Source: Candidatus Bathycorpusculum sp. (GTDB lineage Archaea > Thermoproteota > Bathyarchaeia > Bathyarchaeales > Bathycorpusculaceae). From it: a stretch of DNA of 11,126 nucleotides. Position 1 is the stretch's first letter. Every line of letters starts with the position of its first letter. Both the position numbers and the translations under genes were made by a program. The notes under the pieces are model-generated. The model saw only the letters and a list, made by a program, of their open reading frames with translations. It was not told the DNA's origin and searched no databases. Where the stretch lies: NCBI GenBank assembly GCA_009779045.1, contig WREZ01000026.1, positions 1 through 11,126 of the forward strand, read 5' to 3'. Positions 6,202-11,126 of the stretch are shown one piece after another.

Positions 6202-6486
6202 ATGGTTGAAATGAAAATTGATGCAAAGGAAATAAAAAGTAAAAATGGCATGGTTCAAAAATATGCTGATTTCATTAAAGAAAAGACAAACGCTGATGTG
6301 TCTAATGATGCTAACACTATAACAGTAAAAGGTGAAGGCCCTGCAGTAGCTAAAAAATACTTACGTATATTAACCAAAAAATTCCTACATAAATATGAAT
6401 TAATCGACACTTACCGCGTAATTGCTGACGAAGGCGAAAATACACTGCAAATCAAAGAACGTAAACTAAACGAGGAAGAAGATTAA
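6202..6486 (+). CDS. rpl22e: ribosomal protein eL22 (L22e)
   Basis: This is a 94-residue basic protein with an acidic tail (NEEED). Its second half, AVAKKYLRILTKKFLHKYEL followed by IDTYRVIADEGENTLQI, lines up by eye with the eukaryotic eL22 core (from memory [20 protein letters not shown], then RDWLRVVA), and the tail matches the acidic C-terminus of eukaryotic eL22. The N-terminal half has the expected strand-helix-strand pattern: MKIDAKE, MVQKYADFIKEKT, NTITVKG. In eukaryotes eL22 binds 28S rRNA on the large subunit near the exit side. ATG 6202 is chosen because GAGGTG (6190-6195) is its ribosome binding site; the upstream GTG 6193 is part of that site. The next gene, after 156 bp, encodes eL14, another large-subunit protein. 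As I recall, eL22 is absent from the classical archaeal ribosome set and was noted in Lokiarchaeum, so its presence here is notable. Confidence 0.82.
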   Translation: MVEMKIDAKEIKSKNGMVQKYADFIKEKTNADVSNDANTITVKGEGPAVAKKYLRILTKKFLHKYELIDTYRVIADEGENTLQIKERKLNEEED

Positions 6487-6642
6487 ACACTTCTTTTCCA
6501 TTTAACAAAAATTATTTTATAAATTCAAGTAAATAGGTAACTGCTTAGAAGAGAGAACATTGTTTGTGTTTTGTTTAGCAACATTTTTATGTCAAACTTA
6601 AATAGCCTGTATTGTTATGTGTAAATTGGAGGCTAAATAAGA

Positions 6643-6906
6643 GTGCCTGCTATAGAAATTGGAAGAATATGTGTTAAACAAGCTGGTCGAGAACAGGGTA
6701 AAAAATGTGTCATTGTTGATGTGATGGATAAGAGTTTTGTTCTTGTTACTGGGCCAAAAAATCTTACTGGAGTTAAACGTCGAAAAGTGAATTTGGAGCA
6801 TATTTCGGTTCTTGAAGATAAAGTTGAAGTTAGGCGTGGAGCTTCAGATGAGGAAGTAGTTCAAGTTTTAGAGTCTGCTGGTAAAGCAGAGTTAATGAAA
6901 GCCTAG
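6643..6906 (+). CDS. rpl14e: ribosomal protein eL14 (L14e)
   Basis: This is an 87-residue large-subunit protein with the KOW-type SH3 barrel of eL14: IEIGRICVKQAGREQGKKCVIVD, then DKSFVLVTGPKNLTGVKRRKVN and LEHI at the end of the barrel. A short acidic-basic helix follows (DEEVVQVLESAGKAELMKA). The length is normal for archaeal L14e and much shorter than the eukaryotic form. It starts at GTG 6643 with GGAGG at 6628-6632, 10 nt upstream. It lies 62 bp before cbf5, the conserved archaeal rpl14e-cbf5 order. In many archaea rpl34e and cmk precede it; here eL22 is the nearest upstream gene instead. Confidence 0.93.
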   Translation: MPAIEIGRICVKQAGREQGKKCVIVDVMDKSFVLVTGPKNLTGVKRRKVNLEHISVLEDKVEVRRGASDEEVVQVLESAGKAELMKA

Positions 6907-6968
6907 TTTTTGGATTCAAACTTTAATTACCTCAACTATATCTTTTTCTTTTATTAGGAGATTTACTG

Positions 6969-7988
6969 TTGCCAAGAACTAGTCCGCCATGGGATGTTAA
7001 ACGTGAAGTCTTGATAAAGTCAGATGATAGGACTAATCCCAAGTTTGGTCATAAGCCTTCTGAGCGACCAGCAGAAGAGTACATAAAATATGGTGTTATA
7101 AACCTTGATAAACCGGCTGGACCTACGAGTCATGAGGTGGCTGCGTGGACAAAAAAGATTCTAAAATTATCATCTATTGGTCATGGTGGGACATTGGATC
7201 CTCAGGTGACGGGTGTGTTACCGGTTACTTTGGAGGAATCTACAAAGATTGTACAGGCTCTTCTTCACACAGGTAAGGAGTATATCTGTGTTATGAAGTT
7301 ACATGGTGATGTACCGGAGGGTCAGGTTCGTAGTGTTTTGGTTGAGTTTGAGGATTTAATTTATCAGCGTCCTCCTTTGCGTTCGTCTGTTAAACGTCAG
7401 GTTCGTACAAGACGTATTTACTATAATGAGTTTATTGAGATGGATGGGCGTAATGTTCTTTTTAGGGTGGGTTGTGAGGGGGGTACGTATATTCGTAAGC
7501 TTTGTTATGATATAGGGGAAATTTTGGGTGTTGGTGCTCATATGCAGGAGCTGCGGCGTTCTCGTGCGGGACCATTTACGGAAGATAGCGTAAAGCATGT
7601 TACTTTGCATGATATTGCTTACTGGTTTGGGGAGTATCAAGTAAAGAAGGATCCGGAGTTATTGCACAAGTTTATTGAGCCTATGGAGTCGGCTCTTGAG
7701 TTAATTCCGAAAATTGTGGTGCGTGATTCAGCTGTTGATGCGTTGTGTCATGGTGCTAGTCTTACGGCTCCAGGAGTTGTGACAGTTGACTCTGGTATTC
7801 AAAAAGATACCTTAGTTGCAGCTATGACTCTAAAGGGGGAAGTTATTACGCTTTCGAAAGCTGTTGAGCCTACGGAGCGAATTTTAGATCTTGAACATGG
7901 TATTGTTGCAGCTCCTGAGCGTGTGTTAATGCCAAGGGGTACTTACCCGAAGGTTTGGAAAACCGGTAAAGAAAATGGTCAAGAATAA
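6969..7988 (+). CDS. cbf5: Cbf5, catalytic subunit of H/ACA RNP pseudouridine synthase (TruB/dyskerin family)
   Basis: Cbf5 converts uridine to pseudouridine in rRNA under H/ACA guide RNAs, together with Nop10, Gar1 and L7Ae, and can modify tRNA U55 on its own in some archaea. The 339-residue protein has the TruB opening YGVINLDKPAGPTSHEV, the catalytic loop GHGGTLDPQVTGVLPV with catalytic Asp77, KEYICVMKLHG, YQRPPLRSSVKR, the GGTYIRKL motif, and a C-terminal PUA domain (about 250-325) ending in the MPRGTYPKVWKTG signature. Length and motifs match full-length archaeal Cbf5. It starts at TTG 6969 with AGGAG (6956-6960) 8 nt upstream. The 3' end overlaps the following methyltransferase by 14 nt, so translation is probably coupled. 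Confidence 0.96.
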   Translation: MPRTSPPWDVKREVLIKSDDRTNPKFGHKPSERPAEEYIKYGVINLDKPAGPTSHEVAAWTKKILKLSSIGHGGTLDPQVTGVLPVTLEESTKIVQALLHTGKEYICVMKLHGDVPEGQVRSVLVEFEDLIYQRPPLRSSVKRQVRTRRIYYNEFIEMDGRNVLFRVGCEGGTYIRKLCYDIGEILGVGAHMQELRRSRAGPFTEDSVKHVTLHDIAYWFGEYQVKKDPELLHKFIEPMESALELIPKIVVRDSAVDALCHGASLTAPGVVTVDSGIQKDTLVAAMTLKGEVITLSKAVEPTERILDLEHGIVAAPERVLMPRGTYPKVWKTGKENGQE

Positions 7989-8613
7989 AAAAGAGCCTGC
8001 TATTGCCGGCGATCATTATTTTTCTTCTTTACCTCAATCTGAAGCTAAATATGGTTTAGTACGAGCTAAATTTTTTGGTAAAAATTTTGAATTTATAACG
8101 GCGTCTAGTGTTTTTTCTAAGCGTCGTATAGATACAGGTACGCGGTTGCTTATTGAATCTATGGTTCTTCCTGTAACAGGTGTAGTGTTAGATATTGGCT
8201 GTGGCTATGGAGCAGTAGGTATTACTGCGGCAGCGCTTAATTCTAAATTACAAGTTTATTTATCAGATGTTAACGCTAGAGCGGTTAGTTTATCAAAAAA
8301 GAATGCTGAGCGTAATAGAGTTTTTAATGCGCAAGTGCGTTGTGGCTATTTGTATGAGTCCGTAGAAGACTTAAAATTTGATTGTATACTGTCAAACCCG
8401 CCGGTAAGTGCGGGTATGGAAATAGTAAAAGCAATTATTACAGGAGCCCCAAAAGTTATGTGTTCAGAAGCGGTTTTTGAGATGGTTATCCGCTCCAAAA
8501 TTGGTGTAAAACTATTTCCAGCTTTATTTATTGAAACATTTGGTAACTGTACTATTGTCTCAAGAGAGAGCGGGTTTAGAGTACTATTAGGCAAATATTG
8601 TGGTGGCAATTAG
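7975..8613 (+). CDS. class I SAM-dependent methyltransferase, MTS/RsmC-like (MJ0882 type)
   Basis: This 212-residue protein has a short N-terminal segment with the family phrase VFSKRRIDTGTRLLIESM and a Rossmann methyltransferase fold: motif I LDIGCGYGAVG (72-82), acidic loop SDVNARA (97-103) and motif IV SNPPVSAG (140-147). (N/D)PP(Y/F/I/V) motifs are typical of enzymes methylating exocyclic nitrogens of bases. The tail FGNCTIVSRESGFRVL resembles the C-terminal strand pair of the MTS family, whose bacterial members RsmC/RlmG make m2G in rRNA. From memory, M. jannaschii MJ0882 is the nearest characterised structure. Its ATG lies inside the end of cbf5 (14-nt overlap), so both are likely read from one mRNA, pointing to an RNA substrate. 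The exact target is unknown. Confidence 0.83.
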   Translation: MVKNKKEPAIAGDHYFSSLPQSEAKYGLVRAKFFGKNFEFITASSVFSKRRIDTGTRLLIESMVLPVTGVVLDIGCGYGAVGITAAALNSKLQVYLSDVNARAVSLSKKNAERNRVFNAQVRCGYLYESVEDLKFDCILSNPPVSAGMEIVKAIITGAPKVMCSEAVFEMVIRSKIGVKLFPALFIETFGNCTIVSRESGFRVLLGKYCGGN

Positions 8614-8733
8614 ACAAAAAAATAAGTTGACGTGTTTTTCTGTTAGAACGGTTATGTTGTTGTATAATCAATATGTTATTAAATGTTCGTGGCCAATTGC
8701 GTTGTATAAAAAGAAGAGTATGTTAGGTTTTTG
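8614..8733. terminator. convergent intergenic region with U-tract
   Basis: The region separates the methyltransferase from the convergent ESCRT-III gene. GTGTTTTTCTG, containing T5 (8636-8640), follows the methyltransferase stop by about 25 nt and is a plausible archaeal terminator for the plus-strand unit. No strong hairpin is visible. Confidence 0.3.
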
Positions 8734-9387
8734 TTAGGTTTGTGTTTTGTCTGTTGTGCTACCTGTGGGCATGCCGGGTGGTAGATCTGGGAAGTTTGCG
8801 TTGATTTTTTGTTCTGCGACTATGGCGGCTTCTGAGAGTATTTTTGTTGCGTCTTCGCTAACTGAGTTGAAGTTAAGTGACATTCCGCTTCCTTGTCCTG
8901 CTTCTAGCATTACGCCGCTTAGCATGTCGCCGATTTCGCTTAGCTCGTTTTCTGCGGCTGGTAGGATTCCGCCCATTCCAGAGTTTACGCTTCGAAGTAC
9001 GCCGATGCATGGGCCTAGCATGGATACTACGTCGCCTAGTTCTGTTACGGTTTTTATTCTAAGGTTTATTTGGTCAAGGGCGAGTCTGGCGTTCATGATA
9101 ATTTTGGACATTTTGCGGATTTCAGCTAGTTCGGTTGCGTAAATGTTTGCGTGTGCCATGTCGTGTTGTTGGTATGAGTCTACGAGTTTTGTAAATAGGG
9201 TTTTGTCTTTTTGTGTGAAGCGGTCGCTTGTTTGGTCTAAGCGTTGTATTTGTGCGTCAAGTTTTCGGGTGGCTATATCTAAGCGGGGTTTTAGGGGTTG
9301 TTGGGGTTTAATGGTTTGGTTAAGTGAGTTTAGAAGTGAGTTTTCGTCTTTTTTTTGTTCCCATTTTTTTGTGAAATTTTCAGACAT
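8734..9387 (-). CDS. ESCRT-III (Snf7 family) CdvB-like membrane-remodelling protein
   Basis: Archaeal ESCRT-III proteins polymerise on membranes and drive cell division and vesicle scission, being remodelled by the AAA ATPase Vps4/CdvC. This 217-residue protein has a polar N-terminus (1-30), then a long helical core typical of archaeal CdvB paralogues: LKPRLDIATRKLDAQIQRLD (32-51), helix 2 ending in HDMAHANIYATELAEIRKM (75-93), IIMNARLALDQINLRIKTVTELGD, and VLRSVNSG.....AAENELSEIGDMLSGVM. After a Gly/Ser-rich linker and a short helix (SEDATKILSEAAIVAEQKI), the tail FPDLPPGMP (199-207) resembles a proline-rich MIM2-type Vps4-binding motif. No winged-helix domain follows. ATG 9387 has GAGG at 9397-9400 (minus strand), 9 nt upstream. 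Which CdvB paralogue it is cannot be decided here. Neither CdvA nor CdvC lies in the window. Confidence 0.87.
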   Translation of the reverse strand: MSENFTKKWEQKKDENSLLNSLNQTIKPQQPLKPRLDIATRKLDAQIQRLDQTSDRFTQKDKTLFTKLVDSYQQHDMAHANIYATELAEIRKMSKIIMNARLALDQINLRIKTVTELGDVVSMLGPCIGVLRSVNSGMGGILPAAENELSEIGDMLSGVMLEAGQGSGMSLNFNSVSEDATKILSEAAIVAEQKINANFPDLPPGMPTGSTTDKTQT

Positions 9388-9499
9388 TAATAACTTCCTC
9401 TAAAGGGGTAATGCATAAGGGGGGTACTTAATGCTTGCTAATATGTAGAGATATACATCAAAAAGTTTGAGCGGTTTCTGGTGTATTTGAAAGGAAAAA
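9388..9499. promoter_or_regulatory. divergent promoter region, ESCRT-III gene and interrupted gene
   Basis: AATATGTAGAGATATACATC (about 9439-9458) holds TATA-like words readable on both strands. Start sites about 25 nt away would suit the minus-strand ESCRT-III gene (leader with GAGGAAG) and the plus-strand gene starting at ATG 9500 (AAGGA at 9491-9495). A run of six G at 9420-9425 stands out in this AT-rich DNA. I infer the promoters only from position and composition. Confidence 0.3.
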
Positions 9500-10249
9500 A
9501 TGTTAAGCTCTAAGGAAAGAGAAGAAATAAATTACATCTAAGCTAATACTTCTATAAGGTGTAGAGCAATAAACGATTTTCCATCATTAACGTTTAAACT
9601 TGGAACAGGACAAACTAAAAATGATCGTCTCTGGCTTACCAAGAAAAAAGAAGTTTATGAGAAAAATTGGAAAAGCAGTGGTCTAAAAATACTGCAAAAA
9701 ATTGAAGATTTATGCGGTGATACCTTTCCGGATGTTTCTAAAGAAAAAGGTATCCAAATTTTGCTTTATAAAAAAACACTTCAAACGCCGCAATATGGGC
9801 ATTTAAAAGAGGCTAATCCTTTAGAAATTAGTCTTTACCTGTCAAAAACAGATAATGCTGCTACAGCAAAAGAAGTATTAATACGCATGTTAGTACACTC
9901 ATTTATATGGCAACAATATGAATATCGTTTTCGTAATCGTGAGCAAACACTTTTTGAAGATATCTTATCAGATGAATATGTAACATCAGCTATTACCTTC
10001 ATGATTCTAGGGCGAAAAATGGGGCGAGCTAACTGTGTAAAAGCGTTAGAGCAGGCTGTTAAAGAAACCGTTTATAGGTTATCTCAAAAACAAACACAAA
10101 CTAAACTAGTAGATTTAATATACAATTTTTTCCAAGAAGAAAAAACCAAAAACAAAAAAAGCTCAAACATCATAGAGCACCGTGAAGAACTTGTATTAAA
10201 ACTATTAGAGTTTTTACCAGAAAACATTAACACTCTACAACAAGAATAA
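9500..10249 (+). pseudogene. unrecognised gene interrupted by an in-frame TAA after codon 13
   Basis: ATG 9500, just after AAGGA (9491-9495) and an in-frame stop (9488-9490), starts MLSSKEREEINYI and then meets TAA at 9539-9541. The same frame is then open from 9542 to the TAA ending at 10249, about 235 codons. Codons 9542-9760 contain no ATG, GTG or TTG yet read like protein (for example INDFPSLTFKLG, NDRLWLTKKKEVYEKNW, ILQKIEDLCGD). This points to a gene of about 249 codons with one nonsense codon, either a real mutation, a sequencing or assembly error, or rarely read-through. TAA is not the pyrrolysine (TAG) or selenocysteine (TGA) codon. If it is real, only the part from TTG 9761 could be made by ordinary initiation. 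Confidence 0.5.
9761..10249 (+). CDS. hypothetical protein, longest intact reading frame of the interrupted gene
   Basis: I do not recognise this 162-residue frame from TTG 9761. There is no ribosome binding site before that TTG, and the frame continues upstream without another start, so it is more likely the C-terminal two-thirds of a longer protein. It opens with a predicted strand pair (ILLYKKTLQT.., LEISLYLSK), then a helix with EVLIRMLVHSFIWQQYEYRF, then EDILSDEYVTSAITFMI. The remainder is helical and Lys/Gln/Glu-rich (VKETVYRLSQKQTQ, EEKTKNKKSS, EELVLKLLEFLPE). The order of LVHSFIWQQ followed about 20 residues later by LSDEYVTS recalls the HExxH...E layout of small zincin metalloproteases, but the Glu and the second His are missing. 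That is a shape resemblance only. The protein has no membrane segment or signal peptide. Confidence 0.5.
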   Translation: MLYKKTLQTPQYGHLKEANPLEISLYLSKTDNAATAKEVLIRMLVHSFIWQQYEYRFRNREQTLFEDILSDEYVTSAITFMILGRKMGRANCVKALEQAVKETVYRLSQKQTQTKLVDLIYNFFQEEKTKNKKSSNIIEHREELVLKLLEFLPENINTLQQE

Positions 10250-10316
10250 TAACAGATATACAACGTGTAGGTTAAAGTTTCAATAAGGGGTTATAAATTT
10301 TCTAGTTTATTTTGGT

Positions 10317-10580
10317 CTAAGAAGGATTTTTGTGGTTTTTAGGCAACACCAGTTTTATTATGGTATGAGCAGGTAAGGAAGCAAAAAGTGTAGACAAGAT
10401 AAGACGGAGTATTAAAACGCTAAACATTTCTGTTAATGCTATATCAGGTGTAAGAATTAAATCAATTATTTGATGACGCGCCATAAGAAAATATGCAATT
10501 GAAAAAACAGCATAAAAAACAAAACCACCAAGAAAACAAGCAAGAACTATGCGTAAACTTTTACGATCAGTAAATTTCAT
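10317..10580 (-). CDS. small two-helix membrane protein, unknown function
   Basis: This is an 87-residue protein with two hydrophobic helices, about 9-33 (LRIVLACFLGGFVFYAVFSI) and 54-78 (SVLILRLILSTLFASLPAHT). A short polar N-terminus (MKFTDRKS) and a basic tail (LPKNHKNPS) place both ends on the same, probably cytoplasmic, side. No family is recognised. The frame extends upstream to TTG 10592, but ATG 10580 gives the cleaner start. No ribosome binding site is present; a TATA-like CATATAG on the minus strand about 20-25 nt upstream suggests a leaderless transcript. It converges with the interrupted gene and lies about 200 bp downstream of the thioredoxin-fold gene on the same strand. Confidence 0.55.
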   Translation of the reverse strand: MKFTDRKSLRIVLACFLGGFVFYAVFSIAYFLMARHQIIDLILTPDIALTEMFSVLILRLILSTLFASLPAHTIIKLVLPKNHKNPS

Positions 10581-10746
10581 ACTAATTACCAATACACTAT
10601 ATGGATACCAGATTTAAAACTTATTTTATCCACCGTAAAGACACAATAACACTATATTATGCTACTAAACCTTACAAGCATTTTTTACTATAGAGCATTT
10701 AGTTACAAAAATAATTTTAAACCTTTAGCCTCTTAAAGAAGGGAAA

Positions 10747-10760
10747 ATAAAAAAGGGTTT
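10747..10760 (-). terminator. U-rich terminator after the thioredoxin-fold gene
   Basis: On the minus strand CCCTTTTTTATTTT follows the stop codon of the thioredoxin-fold gene by about 19 nt. A T6 run then T4 is typical of archaeal intrinsic termination. No strong stem precedes it. Confidence 0.35.
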
Positions 10761-10778
10761 ACAGCAGAGAAGAAGTGC

Positions 10779-11108
10779 TTATAGGGTTTTTATCCATTTG
10801 GTAAATTGGTTTTCAGTTATTCCTACATGTGAACTAGCGTTAAGGCGACTTTTAATTGTGCTGTTTTCGAAAAATATCAATGTTGGCACTGCATTAACGC
10901 TGTATTCATCCCAAAGGGGGCCGTTAAAATCATCCATGATAACACGCACTACCAAATCAACCCTACAATTAGCAACATGTGTATCAAAAATTTTAGCAAA
11001 CCTCTGACAGAAAGGACACTGAGAAGCAGCAAACAAAGCCAAAACACGCCCATACTGACAGATCTGCTGGTCTAACTCAGCTTTACTACCTACTTCTAAC
11101 ATAAACAT
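10779..11108 (-). CDS. thioredoxin-fold protein with CPFC active site
   Basis: This 109-residue protein of normal thioredoxin length probably catalyses thiol-disulfide exchange in the cytoplasm; it has no signal peptide or membrane helix. The fold shows LALFAASQCPFCQRF with the redox pair C31/C34 in CPFC, a beta-strand DLVVRVIMDDF, the conserved YSVNAVPTLIFF with the cis-proline (P75), and a C-terminal helix. CPFC differs from the thioredoxin CGPC and is closer to glutaredoxin-like or PDO-type active sites, so redox potential and partner are uncertain. A third Cys (C48) lies outside the motif. ATG 11108 is preceded in frame by TGG and a run of TAG stops, so the gene cannot extend upstream; ATG 11102 is an alternative. 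No canonical ribosome binding site is seen. Confidence 0.78.
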   Translation of the reverse strand: MFMLEVGSKAELDQQICQYGRVLALFAASQCPFCQRFAKIFDTHVANCRVDLVVRVIMDDFNGPLWDEYSVNAVPTLIFFENSTIKSRLNASSHVGITENQFTKWIKTL

Positions 11109-11110
11109 CC

Positions 11111-11126
11111 ACTACTACTACTACTA
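11111..11126. repeat. ACT trinucleotide run at the right edge
   Basis: Five and a third copies of ACT (TAG on the minus strand) end the window and may continue beyond it. On the minus strand the run lies immediately before the thioredoxin-fold gene, in its leader or promoter. Confidence 0.6.

Noticed and set aside
6029..6226. Minus-strand frame of 65 codons, hydrophobic
   Set aside because: It overlaps the eL22 start and has no ribosome binding site; the Phe/Leu richness is what antisense A-rich DNA gives.
8747..9142. Plus-strand frame of 131 codons opposite the ESCRT-III gene
   Set aside because: The minus strand encodes a clear Snf7-family protein over the same bases.

Overview
The window looks like a piece of an AT-rich archaeal chromosome from the TACK side of the archaeal tree. 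A member of Bathyarchaeia is my best guess, but nothing here proves the class. The archaeal call rests on ribosomal proteins eL14 and eL22, the H/ACA pseudouridine synthase Cbf5 with its PUA domain, an ESCRT-III/CdvB-type (Snf7 family) protein, a COG1856-type radical SAM protein, TTG/GTG starts behind GGAG-type ribosome binding sites, TATA-box promoters, and a candidate C/D box guide RNA.

Layout. Positions 1-2387 (+): a possible gene end at the left edge, then a two-gene unit with a short nucleotide-sugar dehydrogenase followed after 10 bp by a membrane glycosyltransferase that carries the hyaluronan-synthase motif set, including the C-terminal WGTR. Together they could oxidise a UDP-sugar to a uronate and polymerise it across the membrane. 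Positions 2428-3435 (-): a radical SAM enzyme of the biotin-synthase-homologue type. Positions 3589-3975 (-): an MscL mechanosensitive channel with an extra N-terminal helix and proline linker. Positions 3976-4628 hold no convincing protein gene but contain a candidate C/D box sRNA (about 4164-4230, +) whose guide matches the universally conserved CCGCCCGUC of 16S rRNA helix 44. Positions 4629-5879 (-): an exported/membrane protein of unknown function.

Positions 6202-8613 (+) form an information-processing block: eL22, eL14, Cbf5 and a class I methyltransferase of the MJ0882/MTS type, the last overlapping cbf5 by 14 nt. All four products act, or plausibly act, on ribosomal or other RNA. The ESCRT-III protein (8734-9387, -) converges on this block.

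Positions 9500-10249 (+) carry an unrecognised gene broken by an in-frame TAA near its 5' end. The longest intact reading frame in it starts at TTG 9761. It is followed on the opposite strand by a small two-helix membrane protein (10317-10580) and a thioredoxin-fold protein with a CPFC active site (10779-11108). The window ends in an ACT trinucleotide run.

The most interesting points are the archaeal hyaluronan-synthase-like pair with its truncated dehydrogenase, the candidate guide RNA aimed at 16S C1402, the eukaryote-type eL22 next to eL14/cbf5, the MscL extension, and the nonsense-interrupted gene.
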